From: Lolium rigidum
Taxonomy: Eukaryota; Streptophyta; Magnoliopsida; Poales; Poaceae
NCBI RefSeq assembly: GCF_022539505.1
Contig: NC_061510.1
Span: forward strand, 226,632,043-226,696,042
DNA: 64,000 bases
Direction of reading: 5' to 3'
Below, one piece after another: positions 46,163-58,449 of this stretch. Numbering within the stretch: position 1 is the stretch's first letter; every line of letters begins with the position of its first letter. The notes beneath the pieces are model-generated. The model was not told where the DNA came from, made no database searches, and saw only the letters and a list, made by a program, of their open reading frames with translations. The position numbers and the translations under genes are program-made.

Positions 46163-49100
46163 TTACCACCGACTGCTTTTCTGTGCGTAGAAACGTCGCA
46201 ATTGTGCAACGTTCCATGGATTCCCTTCATCTTTGCATGTCTTCTTATCTTTCAGTCGATATGCTCCTCCTGGAATAACTTCGGTGACGATGTATGGTCC
46301 CAACCATGGTGATTCCAGCTTCTCATGGCCATCTTGTTTGAGTCGAAGAACTAAATCTCCGACTTCAAAAGATCAGGGTCGCACCAACAGCTGTGGTAAT
46401 TCTTCAGGTTCTGCTGATATGCGCTTACCCTGGATAACACAACATCTCTTGATTCATCTACTACGTCGACGTCGTCTTCGAGTGCCTTTTGCGAGGCCTC
46501 TTCGTCATATTCCACAACTCTGGGGGAATTGTGTTCTATTCCTATCGGGAGTACAACTTCGGCACCATGGACCAAAAAAAGGAGTTTCTTGAGTTGTTGC
46601 GTTCGGTGTTGTTCGCAAGCTGCATAATACAGAGGGTAACTCGTCGACCCAAGAGTAACTTGCTTTTTTCGATTGGCGCCAGTAAACGCTTCTTAATGCC
46701 ATTGCATATGAAACCGTTTGATTTTTCAACTTGGCCATTGGTTTGTGGGTGTGCCACGGATGTAAAATGCAACTTAATGCCCACACCTTTACAATAATCC
46801 TTGAACTCTCGGGAGGTGAAGTTGCTGCCGTTGTCCGTACTATGCTATTGGGAACACCAAACCGAAAAACTATGCCATTGATGCAACTTACTGTTGCTAT
46901 TGCATCTGCTGTTATTATTGGTATTGCTTCAATCCACTTGGTAAACCTGTCGACTGCGACGAGCAAATAAACGAGTCCTCCTGGCCAAGACTTGTGCAAT
47001 TTTCCTACTATATCGAGTCCCCATTGGATGAAAAGCCATGCCAAATGTATTGGCATTAGCTCGGCTGCTGGAGAATGAGGTTTGGACGCGAATCTCTGGC
47101 AAGCTTCAAAGGTGCGGACGATGTCCTTCACATCTTCTATGGCTGATAACCAGTAAAAACTGGCTCGAAAAGATTTGGCTGCAATTGCTCGACTGGTTGC
47201 ATGGTGGCCGCATATCCCTTCATGTATATCCTTGAGTATAATCCGTTCTTCTTCGGGTGTTATACATCTCCGCAGGACACCCGATATACTGCGTTTATAT
47301 AATTCTCCTTTGATCACCGTGAATGCTTTAGATCGCCTAATAACTCTTCGTGCTTCCATTGGATCTTCTGGTATTTCTTTATTTATGATATATGCCAGAT
47401 ACGTTTGCATCCATGGCATTTGTATAATCATCACCTCTTCTGGCTCTTCCTCTTCATCCGAAATCGACGGTTCTGGGACTGCTGCAGCCCCCGAGGCTTT
47501 CTTGGGTTTATATTTTTTGTTCGGCTGTTTCTGCACCACATGTTTCTTCGGCTTGGTTGATCTCTCACTGATTTCTTCACAAAACACTCCTGGTGGTATG
47601 GGCAGGCACTCTGACCCGATGTTTGCCAAAACATCGGCTTCATCATTGCTGTGTCTACTCACATAATTTACTTCACAACCATCGAAGGTTTTCTCGAGTT
47701 CATTGTATGCGTCCTTATATGCTATCATGTTGTCATTGACTGCATCGCACTTTTTCATCACCTGTTGAGCTACCAACTGAGAGTCGTCGACCGCATGCTT
47801 TTTCCATCTTCATCCCATGGAGAAGAGCTTCATATTCTGCTTCGTTATTTGACACGTTGGGGATGGTCATCTGTAGTATATACTTGATGTTTTCACCTTG
47901 TGGGGAAACAAGTATCATGCCTGCTCCTGCTCCTTCTATTCTCTTGGACCCGTCAAAATTCATGTGCCAAGTACTCGACAAATCCGGCGGTCTTGGGTTC
48001 TGGATTTCCATCCACTCTGGGACAAACTCCGGCAAAATTTGCGACTTGATTGCTTTTATTTTTTCATATGTGATGTCCCGAGGGGAAAGTTCTACTCCTC
48101 AAAGAGAGATACGTCTTGTAGCCTCTGGGTTGTTTAGGATGTTCGAGAGGGGCGCCTCATTAACCACTACTATCGGGTGTGCCGAAAAGTAATGCCTTAG
48201 ATTTCTTGCTGGCATGAAAACTCCATATGCTAGTTTCTGATAATGCGGGTAGCGTTTCTTGGATGGGAACAAATCTTCGCTAAGGAAATATATTGGGCAT
48301 TGGACTCCATCAATTTTTCCTTCTTCTTCCCGTTCTACCACGAGAATTGTGCTGACCACCTGTCGCGTGGCCGCAACGTACAACAACATGGGTTCTTTTT
48401 CTCGTGGTGCCACCAACACTAGTGGTGTCGAAATAGTGTGCTTCAAGTGCTCAAAATCCTTGTTTTCTTCCTCATTCCACTCGAACTTTTCTCCTTGCTT
48501 TATGAGCGCGTAAAAGGGCAACGCTTTTTCTCCCAACCTGACGACGAATCTGCTTAGAGATGGGACTCGCCCGTTAGCTGCTGTATCTCTTTGTGCTTCG
48601 TTGGCTTCATCATCGTCATGATAGCTTTTATTTTCTCTGGGTTTCCCTTAATTCCTCTGGCTGACACCAAGTATCCGAGAAGTTCTCCCGCAGGAACACT
48701 AAAGGAGCATTTTGTCGGGTTTAGCTTGATGCGGAACTTGTCGAGATTATTGAATATTTCTCAAAGATTGTCGATGAGCAAAAACCCTTGCTTTGTTGTG
48801 ATGACCACGTCGTCGATATATACTTGGATGTTATTGCCAATCAGTGTGGCGAGGAACTTCTGCATCATCCTTTCATACATTGCTCCTCCGTTCTTTAACC
48901 CGAAGGGCATTGTTCTTTAGCAGAACACGCCATAAGGGGTTATGAAAGCAGTTTTGACTTCATCTTCTTCTTTTTGTCGAATCTGGTTGTAACTAGAATA
49001 TGTGTCCAAGAAGGAAAGATGCTCACATCATGCTGTGGAGTTGATGATTTGATCGATCCTTGGGAGGGGGAAGTGATCCTTCGGATAGTGCTTATTGAGA

Positions 49101-49942
49101 CACGTGAAATCAACGCACATGCAAAGTACTTCAATGTTTTTCTTCGGGACCAGCACTGGTTTAGCTTAGTGACCCAAGTGGCCTCAGTCTTTATTTCCTT
49201 GATGAAACCAACTTCTTCAATTCGATGAATTTCAGACAACGTGGCTTTGCGGTTTGGCTCGGAAAAAACGGCGTAATGGTTGTCGAATCGGTCTAGCTCT
49301 TGGATCCAGATTAAGTGCGTGATCGGCAAGTTCCCTGGGTACTCCTGGCATGTCAGCTGGACACCATGTGAAGATTTCCCAGCGCTCACGGAGGAACTCG
49401 ACGAGCGCGCTTTCCTATGCGCTATCCAAGTTGGTTGCGATGGATGTCGTCTTTTTGGGATCTGTCGGGTGGATCTGCACTTCCTTGGAGTCCTTGAAGG
49501 CGTCGAAAGCTTACTCTTACAAGGATCTTCCTCCATCTGGCAGTACATCATGGTTGGTGGTAAGCCTGGTTGCCTCGTACTCAGCTTGCATTCCGAATGA
49601 CTCGGAGAGTTTGTGAAAATCTCTGTCGCACTTATTTGATAGGGAAAAACATCCCTTAACTATTATCGGCACTTTAGGTCCAGGGATCCTCCATAATAGA
49701 TATGTATAATGTGGTACTGCCATGAATCTTGCATATGCGGGTCGTCCCAAGAGGATGTGATATTGCGACGGCCAATCTATGACCTCAAACTCGAGCTTCT
49801 CTTTCTCGAAGTTTTCTTTTGTTCCGAACTGTACGTCGAGTGCTATTTTTCCCAAAGGACAAGTTGGTTTCTCGGGTGTAATCCTGTGAAAACATGTACC
49901 TATTGGTGCCAGGTTAGCCAACGAGATGTTCATCTTCCTCAA
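46163..49942 (-). pseudogene. Element B pol: protease, reverse transcriptase, RNase H, integrase
   Basis: The protease end reads VIDWPSQYHILLGRPAYARF (about 49790). The reverse transcriptase lies between about 49350 and 48560. It has the catalytic YIDD box (48809-48820) within QVYIDDVV, and MPFGLKNGGAMYERMMQKFL just before it. RNase H follows with KALPFYALIKQGEKFEWNEE, KKRYPHYQKLAYGVFMPARN and LKIFG-like remnants, ending near 47600. The integrase reads GICGHHATSRAIAAK to RTFEACQRFAS, with Phe in place of a zinc-binding Cys. Then come GLDIVGKLHKSWPGG and the C-terminal SPWLGPYIVTEV, ending at 46163. Frame changes occur roughly every 300-600 bases. The element cannot encode a working polyprotein. 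Confidence 0.88.
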
Positions 49943-49962
49943 TGTGTCCGCATAAATGAGGT

Positions 49963-51489
49963 TTATGCTGCTCCCTCCATCGATGAATATGCGAGAGACA
50001 TATATCCTTCAATAACTATTGGTAACACCATTGCTGAGTGTCCTGGTCGCGGCACCTGGGGCAGGTGATCCTCTATGTTGAACCCTATTGGTTGACCTGA
50101 CCAATTTAGGTACTCGATGGTTGGTGGAGGTGCCATTACTGCCATATTTACTTGCTGCGTAATTAGCTTATGCGATCTATTCGACGATCTGCCTTTCTGG
50201 ATCATCGACACTGCCCCCCTTGTGGGTGTGAAGTCATCATTAGTGTTTGAGGGACCCACGATTTGTAGCTGATGCTGGTTCACACTGGTGATTGCGGGTG
50301 GTGGTGGCAATGGTATATATGCACCTCACTCCTTTGTCCTTGTGTATATCCCCCTCTGATTGCCTCTACTTGAGTGTTCTCTGTCGCCCATCGCAAAGCT
50401 TGAAATGTTCGACAATCTTTCTGAAGGTGAACCGATTGTATTCTCTCGTCAGAGCCGATGTAGAAGTGCATCTGGCACGGTCCATTCAAAAGTTCTTCGG
50501 GTGACACGTTGTATGGCCGTGGAAACCTGGGTCGACTATTTTGCCTGCTAGAGCTTGGTGCATCTCTATTATCACTTCGTTGCTCGTTGCTCTTGCAATA
50601 ATCATCATGATGTTTGCTACCATTGTTACTGCGGAAGCCAGCCGATACTTGGCTGGGTCCGTCGTATTCCGCAAAGTTACGAAAATGTCTCATGTGCTGG
50701 TTGATGTTTCTGTTGCGATCTTCTTCGGGTGAACACTGTCGTTTATTATGGAAAACATATTCACCATCAGCCCACATGTTTGCTGTTTCCATGAGCTATG
50801 CTACCGTTCTTGGATTAGATCTTCAAAGCTCCTCGACGCCTGCGATGAACGCGTCGATTGCCCTTTCGTCAGACACACGCTCAGCCAAATTTTTGATGAG
50901 ACTCCACCGCTGAATATATGCCCTCATCGATTCGCCTGATTTCTGCGTGCACGTCCGTAACTGCTCTATTCATGCTGGTTTTTTGTAGGTGGACCTGAAG
51001 TTTTGCACAAACAGGTTCTCGAAATTCTCCCAGCGCTCTATGGACCCTTCAGGCAACTTCCTCATCCACGATCTTGCGGCTCCACTGAGGTGCACTTGGA
51101 TGCTTTTCATATTTATCGCTCTCGTGCCACCCATTAGTTTTACTGTTTCCAGATAATCAACCAACTAATCCTCTGGGTCATGTAGCTCGTCGAACTATTT
51201 ATAGCTGTCAGGTAATTTAAAGCTAGTGGGTACTCGAGTCTTGCAAACCCTTCGGGTAAAGCAAGGGAGTCCACACAATTCTTCCTCACTATCCTCTATT
51301 GTTTGGAGATTTTCTCGGGTTCTATTCTCCCGACCTCTTTCCTCTCGTGCTCTGTCGACACGAGCCTGAGCTGTGGTGCTTCTGGCGTCACCTTCTCTTG
51401 GGATATCTCGAGTTGCCACCACTGTGTGTCGAACACTATTTTGTCTTGGACTATTCCGGCGTGGAGAACTTGCGGGTTGTTGTACTATC
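49963..51489 (-). pseudogene. Element B gag, downstream part
   Basis: Just after the point where D inserted, the frame reads NSVRHTVVATRDIPREGDAR and an Arg/Glu-rich linker, then TRVPTSFKLPDSYK. The capsid-like segment is DYLETVKLMGGTRAINMKSI, WMRKLPEGSIERWENFENLF and VQNFRSTYKKPA (51164-50970). A degenerate finger-like stretch with HLQKDCRTFQALRWA (about 50420) is near the end. It is split over at least four frames. Confidence 0.78.
51485..51489. repeat. Left target duplication of element D
   Basis: CTATC recurs at 58445-58449. Confidence 0.92.
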
Positions 51490-52657
51490 TGTTATCACCA
51501 GAATTTGACCAAGTCAGAGGTGGGCCGCGATCAAGATGGACGTGAAGAATATATATAGAAGGAATACGTGAATCGGCCCTTTATACCAAATTGGGCTTAA
51601 TTGCCCGTGTATATGTAACATATTAGATCGCATCTTAGTTTAGAGATAGAATCTTACTCGTGTACGGTTTAGTGCACGCCCACATTAGAAAGTCCGCTGG
51701 ACTATAAATATGTACCTAGGGTTTATGGAATAAACAACAACCAACGTTCAACCACAAACAAATCTCGGCGCATCGCCAACTCCTTCGTCTCGAGGGTTTC
51801 TACCGGTAAGCATCATGCTGCCTAGATCGCATCTTGCGATCTAGGCAGCACAAGCCTGCCTACGTTGTTCATGCGTTGCTCGTCTTTGAAGCCTTTTTGA
51901 TGGCGAGCAACGTAGTTATCTTAGACATGTTAGGGTTAGCATTGTTCTTCATGCTGCATGCTTTCGTAGTGCAACCCTTGCATGTCTAGCCGCCCTTACA
52001 CCTATCTTAGGTGTAGGGGCGGCACCCGCTTGATCATAGTTTAGTAGATCTGGTCCGTTACGATTGCTCCTTGTTCTACAAGGATTAGTTTAATATCTGC
52101 AATAGTTAGGCCTTACAAGGGGCGGAGGATCCAGCGGCGTGTAGGGTGACGTTTGCTAGTCCTAGAACGGATGTTCCGGGGATCAACCTCGTGTTGGTGT
52201 TTAGGCCCTGTCTAGGATCGGCTTACGGTCACCGTGCGCGAGCGCGAGGCCCGAACCTGAGTAGGATGATCCGATTATGCGGTGAAAACCCCAGATCGTC
52301 GTAGATCTAATCAGCTTTACCTTGATCAAGCGGGACCACCATATATTCGGACACCCCGTCCGAATCATGGGTGGATCGGCTCCTTGAGCCGATTCACGGG
52401 ATAACTCGAGAGCCGATCGAGGCTCGTATTTAACGTTTACGTGTGTGCCCTGCAGGAAACTAAGCGAGGCATCATCCACACCTTCCTGACCGAGGTATAG
52501 GTCAGGTGGCACGCCCTTGTGATAAACATCGGTGCGTGCGACCGGGGAGGCTTTGCGGGCCGTCGCTCAGAGGGACTGGGGCCAGCCGCAGCCCTAGTTG
52601 TTCCCGGCTCTACGGTGTTGCCCGTCTCTGCCCGCCAGTGGGTTTCTGACGTCAACA
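51490..52657 (+). repeat. Element D 5' LTR
   Basis: A plus-strand TATA box, TATAAATA, is at 51703-51710. Beyond the LTR, TGGCACGCCCGGTGGGAC (52663) is the likely primer-binding site. Confidence 0.93.
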
Positions 52658-52718
52658 CATTCTGGCACGCCCGGTGGGACGGTCGACGACATCCACGACA
52701 TCGCCATCTACATCCGAG

Positions 52719-55486
52719 ATGGCGGAAGACGCTCCGGTCACGTACGCGGATCCGCTCGATGAGCTCAAGAAGAAGCATGACGAGATCAAGGCAACCCTCG
52801 AAGCCGAACTCATCGGCTCCTTCCACCGAACCCGCACCCATGGCGTCAGGTGGAAGGGTTTCACACCCGAAGGCGCGCTCGATGGAGTGGACCTATCCGC
52901 TCCGTCAGAAGAACGCACCAGGTCGGCTGCGGCGGGAGATCAACTACATGGTGGCTCATTCGCTGCACCGCCACTCCGAGAGCTCGGTGAACACCTTGGA
53001 GCGTGTCGCTCGCGCGTCGTCCGAGGAAATCATGAGTCACCGGTACTCCCCGTCGGGACCGGCTGCGGGGACTTTCAAAGGAGAGATGCTGCTCCGGCCC
53101 GGCCGTTCGCATGGGTAGCACCGGAACTGCCGAACTCATCGGCATATGTCGTCTACAAGGATGGTGGTGATCCTAGGGACTACCAATTCCTACCTGAGCC
53201 GCCTAAGGAGATCCCGCACGGATACACGTGCGCATACATACCGGACTGCAACGCTTGGGCACTCTCGAACCAGGCTGCAATATCGGCGGCCTACGGGACG
53301 GCGGAGGAACGTCGAGAGCCGATCCGACAAGCAATCGTGGCTGATGAAGTACGCCGCCCCGACGAACCTCCAAGGCCCAGCTCCTGCAGTTGGCTTAGAA
53401 CCGGAAAAGCAAGCATGGCTGATGAATTATGCCACCCCGGCGAATCTTCAGGGTTCGACATCTACGGCCATCACAGCGGATCAGATCTGTGCAATTCTGA
53501 AAGATCAGTTCGGTATGATGCCGAAAAGGAAGGCGTTCGGCTACACCAAGCCGTACCCCAACAGCTACGAACTGATCCCGCTGCCACCCAAATATCGGCT
53601 CCCGGACTTCACGAAGTTTAGTGGATCAGATGGTTCCAGCTCCATCGAGCATGTGAGCCGATATTTGGCACAGCTCGGGCACGATCTCAGCGTCGGACGA
53701 GTTGCGCGTGAGGTTCTTCGCACGAGTCCCTCACGGGATCGGCTTTCGGGTGGTACACATCGCTACCACCGAACTCCATCCGGACTTGGAGCGCAGTTGG
53801 AAGAGCAATTCCATGAGCAATATCACTCAGAGGCTTCCGATGTTGGTTTTGCCGATCTAGCGCAAGTACGACAGAAGCGCGGGGAGACAGTGGCGGAATA
53901 CGTCCAGCGCTTCAGGACCATTAGGAACCGATGCTTTTCGGCTCGTATAAGCGAAAAAGAAGCAGTCGAGTTGGCGGTGGTGGGTCTCTCATCATCAATC
54001 AAGGACGTGGCCTCCCAAGCAGACTACCCTTCGTTAGCGCACATGGTGCAGAAGCTGACAGCATATGAACAGCGCCACCCAGATGTTTACCAGGACAAAT
54101 TCAAGCGGGTGGTGACTATGGCTGAGGCAGACGAAGATGAAGGTGCCATGGGAGATCAGGAGGTATTAGTGGCTGAATGGACTCGAGCGACAGGCCCCGT
54201 GACCTGCAAATGGGTGAAGCCACAAGGCCCTCCGAAAGGGTTCGACTTCGACGTGACCAAAACTGAGCAGATTTTTGACCTCTTACTCGCGGAGAAGCAC
54301 ATAAAGGTACCCGAAGGCCACAAGTTCCCCACGGTGCAAGAGCTGAACGGAAGGCCATACTGCAAATGGCATAACACGTTTTCCCACACCACCAACGACT
54401 GCAGGGTATGGCGGCAGCACATCCAAGCGGCGATAGAGAACGGGCGTCTAGTTTTCAACCGATACGCCATGAAGGTCGATACCCAACCCTTCCCCGCCGT
54501 GAACATGGTGGAGTATGCTTGCCATGCCGGGTGCCGGCCGGGTTTCTGTGCAATATCAACATGGTAGATCTTGGACACCACGGCGGCAAGGATGGAGATG
54601 AGGGCAGCTGCTCTCATAGCAAAGATTCGGAGGAAGCCGCTCCACGCGATCGGCTCCGTCAAGACGGCAAGCGCTACGTCACAGAGGGAGAAGTGAAGAA
54701 CATAAGATATCAGCGACCTCTCTCTGATCACCTCCTCAGCAAGTATGTGGGTCGGTACGACCAACGCCGACGGTCCAGCGATGATGATGAAAGAGTTCGT
54801 CTGGCCAGAGAAGCCAGAAGACATCGTCGGCAGAATCGCGATGAGGAGGAGCATGAGCGTTGTGCCAAGGGAAAGGCAAGGGAGCAAGACGACGAGGACG
54901 AGCACCGGGATTGTCCTTTCTTCGAGCACTCGCTGGGATTCGGGAATGAGCCGATTGCCAACAATCGGCAATTGCCCGAATGCAACCGGAAGAAGAAGGA
55001 GGCAGCCAACGTGTCCGTGTTCGAGCGCTTAGGACCTCTCCCGCCACAGAGCAAACGAGCTGAGTCCCCTCGGTTGGAAGATCTCGAAGATTCGAGAAGA
55101 CGAGGGAGAAGAAGAAGACGAGTACCACCGGCCAAGGTGGTGCCCCGACGGACTCAGCCGTTCCCGAAACGCAGGGTTCAACGATTGCGCGGCCCGGAAG
55201 AAGCCGAGAGGTTATACTTGCATACATTGAGGAAAGCAAGGCCTGATCCGGCTGCAAAGGTTCAGCGAACCCCGGATGAAGAGGGTCGTCCACGAAAAAT
55301 GGAGTGGCGCCCCAAGCAAGGAAAGCCGATGATGAAGCATCGGCTGGCACAAACATGGTGCTCGTTCTTCCGACGAAGCTCAGTGCTCCACGGTTACACG
55401 ATACATCCGAGATGGACGACAGCAAGCGCACCAACGTGATAAAATCAGAGATTGGGCTGGTTCGGTCTACCGGCCTGAGCGAGTAA
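52719..55486 (+). pseudogene. Element D gag
   Basis: The ATG at 52719 gives MAEDAPVTYADPLDELKKKH. The capsid-like retrotransposon gag domain reads YRLPDFTKFSGSDGSSSIEH, RYLAQLGHDLS, EEQFHEQYHSEASDVGFADL and KRGETVAEYVQRFRTIRNRC. A CxxH-type finger-like stretch, YCKWHNTFSHTTNDC, is at about 54358. Later parts include FERLGPLPPQS (about 55020) and LYLHTLRKARPDPAAKVQ. The end reads ASAGTNMVLVLPTK, then leaves the family sequence and stops at 55484-55486, where homologous polyproteins enter the protease. Frame changes occur near 52910, 53420, 53700, 54560, 55100 and 55310. Confidence 0.85.
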
Positions 55487-56559
55487 CAAGAGCATGTCAA
55501 CGAGCAAACATGGCGAGGCTGATCCTTGTGATCGGCCCCAAAAAATTTATGAAGGGAACTTACAAAACCTTCACCGAGCAAGCAACGTGGAGGCCGATTC
55601 CGGCAATCGGCCAAAATTATCCTCACCCACCGTTCTGCCTGGGTTCAACAAGTTATCCAACGGAGCCGACACCATCAATTCTCTTGACAGAATCGGCTTG
55701 GGGGGGCACCCAGGGGGATAAAATACGAGGACATGCAATAGAAGCGTCTCATCCTTTGGTGATGAGTATTGGAATATGGGGACCGATGCACTAGTCGGCC
55801 GTAAAAAATAAACATCTGAAAATTCGAAAATTTTCGAACACGGCTCGATGCAGCAGACATCGACTTAAGGATATGGAAGCCGATGCGTGGCCATCGACTC
55901 AAGAGGAATAACTGTTACGATCAGAGGGTCAATGGAGCACAAAGGGAGATTTTTCTATGAAGTAACTCCTCAATGGAGTAGTCTGGAAGCTCAGATCCGC
56001 TCTTCAAGAACAATGCCAGGAGCAGCCTAGACGTGCAGATTAGGTCAAGGATGGATTGCATGAAATCCGCCAAAAGAAAAGAGCCGATCTAGCCGGCAAG
56101 TTGCAGGAAGAACTGAAGAACCTCGGGGGGCAGCTCGCCTTGAAGGCTCTCTGCTTTGAGAAGCCGATTTATGTTCAGATCGGTTGGCTCTGCATAAGGA
56201 ACTTCCCCACACACGATCAAGCCCAGGGAGGAACTGGGAAGGAAAAGACGTCGTCTGGTACGAGGATTGGACCGTGCTGGTGCTGCGAGAAAAGAGGAGA
56301 TTGGTTCCTCAAATTAGCCGATGAATAGTCATCGGCCGCGAGGCTGCAAAACGCCACGGTCGAGAAAATCAATGATAACCCGATTCGTCATCTGTCGGTC
56401 TTGGTGTGGCAAGCGGAGGGATGGAAATTGGATTAATGAAAGGAGAAATTGGAAGAACAGGTCTCATTAATTCAAAGGAGCAGCTTTACAAGAAGAGCCG
56501 ATGGCTCTCAAAAGAGGGATCTAGTGCCTAGTGCACTCGTTATCGCTAGTCCTATTCTA
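55487..56559. other. Element D untranslated interior
   Basis: No supported frame. The words AGCCGAT and ATCGGC recur many times, as in the LTRs. I searched for an RT YxDD box, an integrase finger and a protease DTG motif and saw none. Confidence 0.6.
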
Positions 56560-56990
56560 CTAGTCGTCGCTGTCCTCATCGTCGCCGCCGTCGAGGTCGT
56601 CGGCGCTGCGCCCGGGGAGCTCCTCGCCGTCGCTGCCCCAGCCGTCCGCTGGAGCCTCCTCCTCCTCCTCGTCATCATCATCGTCCTCGCTATCCGCCCA
56701 GCCGCGGAAGCGCTTCGTTGGAGGATACCCGATGGAGGCGGAGGAATCATCTTCCTCCTCCTCATCTTCTTCCTCGTTGTCATCGTCGTCCTCGCTGTCC
56801 GCCCACATGCGGGAGCGTTTCTTCGGCGGGAGCCTGGCGGAGAGGGAGGCCTTGGTCTTCGCCGCTTCCCTCCCTTCTTCTCCTTGTCCGAGGAGATGGG
56901 GTGCTCCCCGGAGCGGAGATCGTCCTCTTCTTTGCTCTTCGGCAACGGTTGGAGAGAGGTGCCTGAAGCGGAGGAGGAAGAGGAAGACAT
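56560..56990 (-). pseudogene. Antisense acidic ORF in element D
   Basis: The frame starts at 56990 with MSSSSSSASGTSLQPLPKSK and changes once near 56870 (a purine-rich run). It then reads SARLPPKKRSRMWADSEDDD and, after an acidic stretch, TKRFRGWADSEDDDDD. It ends GGDDEDSDD at 56560. Two imperfect repeats of K/R-R-x-x-WADSEDDDD followed by Glu runs dominate the protein, suggesting a histone- or RNA-interacting acidic tail, but I know no family. TTATTTAT on the same strand lies about 85 bases upstream. The gene lies between gag and the 3' LTR, opposing the element. Confidence 0.55.
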
Positions 56991-57275
56991 GGCTGCAGGA
57001 GAGAAGGGTTTTTTTTTGGTTTGGTGAACAGAGCGGAGCAAGGCGATGGAGTGGTGAACCGTTTGGCACAGATAAATAAAGAGAGTGTAGTGGAGATTTA
57101 ATGCCATACGGTTCTCGAGGGCGTGAAGCCGAAATTGACGATTCATACAGAGAAGCCCGGGAGGCGAGGCGTAATGATGGAAGATTCTGCGGCAGCTCTG
57201 CTCTGCCACGACATGACCCGACGAAAGAAAGCGTAATGATTTTGGAAATGCCATTTCCAAAACCAGGGGGGCATG

Positions 57276-58444
57276 TGTTATCACCAGAATTTGACCAAGT
57301 CAGAGGTGGGCCGCGATCAAGATGGACGTGAAGAATATATATAGAAGGAATACGTGAATCGGCCCTTTATACCAAATTGGGCTTAATTGCCCGTGTATAT
57401 GTAACATATTAGATCGCATCTTAGTTTAGAGATAGAATCTTACTCGTGTACGGTTTAGTGCACGCCCACATTAGAAAGTCCGCCTGGACTATAAATATGT
57501 ACCTAGGGTTTATGGAATAAACAACAACCAACGTTCAACCACAAACAAATCTCGGCGCATCGCCAACTCCTTCGTCTCGAGGGTTTCTACCGGTAAGCAT
57601 CATGCTGCCTAGATCGCATCTTGCGATCTAGGCAGGACAAGCCTGCCTACGTTGTTCATGCGTTGCTCGTGTTCGAAGCATTTTTGATGGCGAGCAACGT
57701 AGTTATCTTAGACATGTTAGGGTTAGCATTGTTCTTCATGCTGCATGCTTTCGTAGTGCAACCCTTGCATGTCTAGCCGCCCTTACACCTATCTTAGGTG
57801 TAGGGGCGGCACCCCGCTTGATCATAGTTTAGTAGATCTGGTCCGTTACGATTGCTCCTTGTTCTACAAGGATTAGTTTAATATCTGCAATAGTTAGGCC
57901 TTACAAGGGGGCGGAGGATCCAGCGGCGTGTAGGGTGACGTTTGCTAGTCCTAGAACGGATGTTCCGGGGATCAACCTCGTGTTGGTGTTTAGGCCCCGT
58001 CTAGGATCGGCTTACGGTCACCGTGCGCGAGCGCGAGGCCCGAACCTGAGTAGGATGATCCGATTATGCGGTGAAAACCCCGCATCGTCGTAGATCTAAT
58101 CAGCTTTACCTTGATCAAGCAGGACCACCATATATTCGGACACCCCGTCCGAATCATGGGTGGATCGGCTCCTTGAGCCGATTCACAGGATAACCCGAGA
58201 GCCGATCGAGGCTCGTATTTAACGTTTACGTGTGTGCCCCGCAGGAAACTAAGCGAGGCATCATCCACACCTTCCTGACCAGGTATAGGTCAGGTGGCAC
58301 GCCCTTGTGATAAACATCGGTGCGTGCGACCAGGAGGCTTTGCGGGCCGTCGCTCAGAGGGACTAGGGCCAGCCGCAGCCCTAGTTGTTCCCAGCTCTAC
58401 GGTGTTGCCCGTCTCTGCCCGCCAGTGGGTTTCTGACGTCAACA
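57276..58444 (+). repeat. Element D 3' LTR
   Basis: It is preceded by a short purine tract (AAAACCAGGGGGGCATG). It matches the 5' LTR with about 15 substitutions. TATA box TATAAATA is at 57490-57497. Confidence 0.93.
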
Positions 58445-58449
58445 CTATC
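58445..58449. repeat. Right target duplication of element D
   Basis: CTATC matches 51485-51489. Confidence 0.92.

Larger units (their letters stand above)
51490..58444 (+). mobile_element. Element D, gag-only LTR retrotransposon (TR-GAG-like), 6955 bp
   Basis: Two LTRs of 1168 and 1169 bases (51490-52657 and 57276-58444) start TGTTATCACCAG and end GACGTCAACA. The flanks carry a 5-bp duplication, CTATC. The internal 4.6 kb encodes gag up to the point where protease should begin. Nothing resembling protease, reverse transcriptase, RNase H or integrase follows; an antisense acidic ORF occupies the 3' part. By eye the LTRs differ at about 15 positions and 6 single-base gaps, so this is the youngest dated insertion here. 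It would need enzymes from a related Gypsy element to move. Confidence 0.92.

Noticed and set aside
47175..47666. 163-codon plus-strand frame
   Set aside because: It is the antisense shadow of element B's integrase and RNase H.
54156..55626. Minus-strand frames of 271 and 296 codons
   Set aside because: They lie exactly opposite element D gag and lack motifs.
56449..57027. 192-codon plus-strand frame rich in Leu, Val and Ile
   Set aside because: It is the complement of the Asp/Glu-rich antisense ORF, so its hydrophobic look is a codon artefact.
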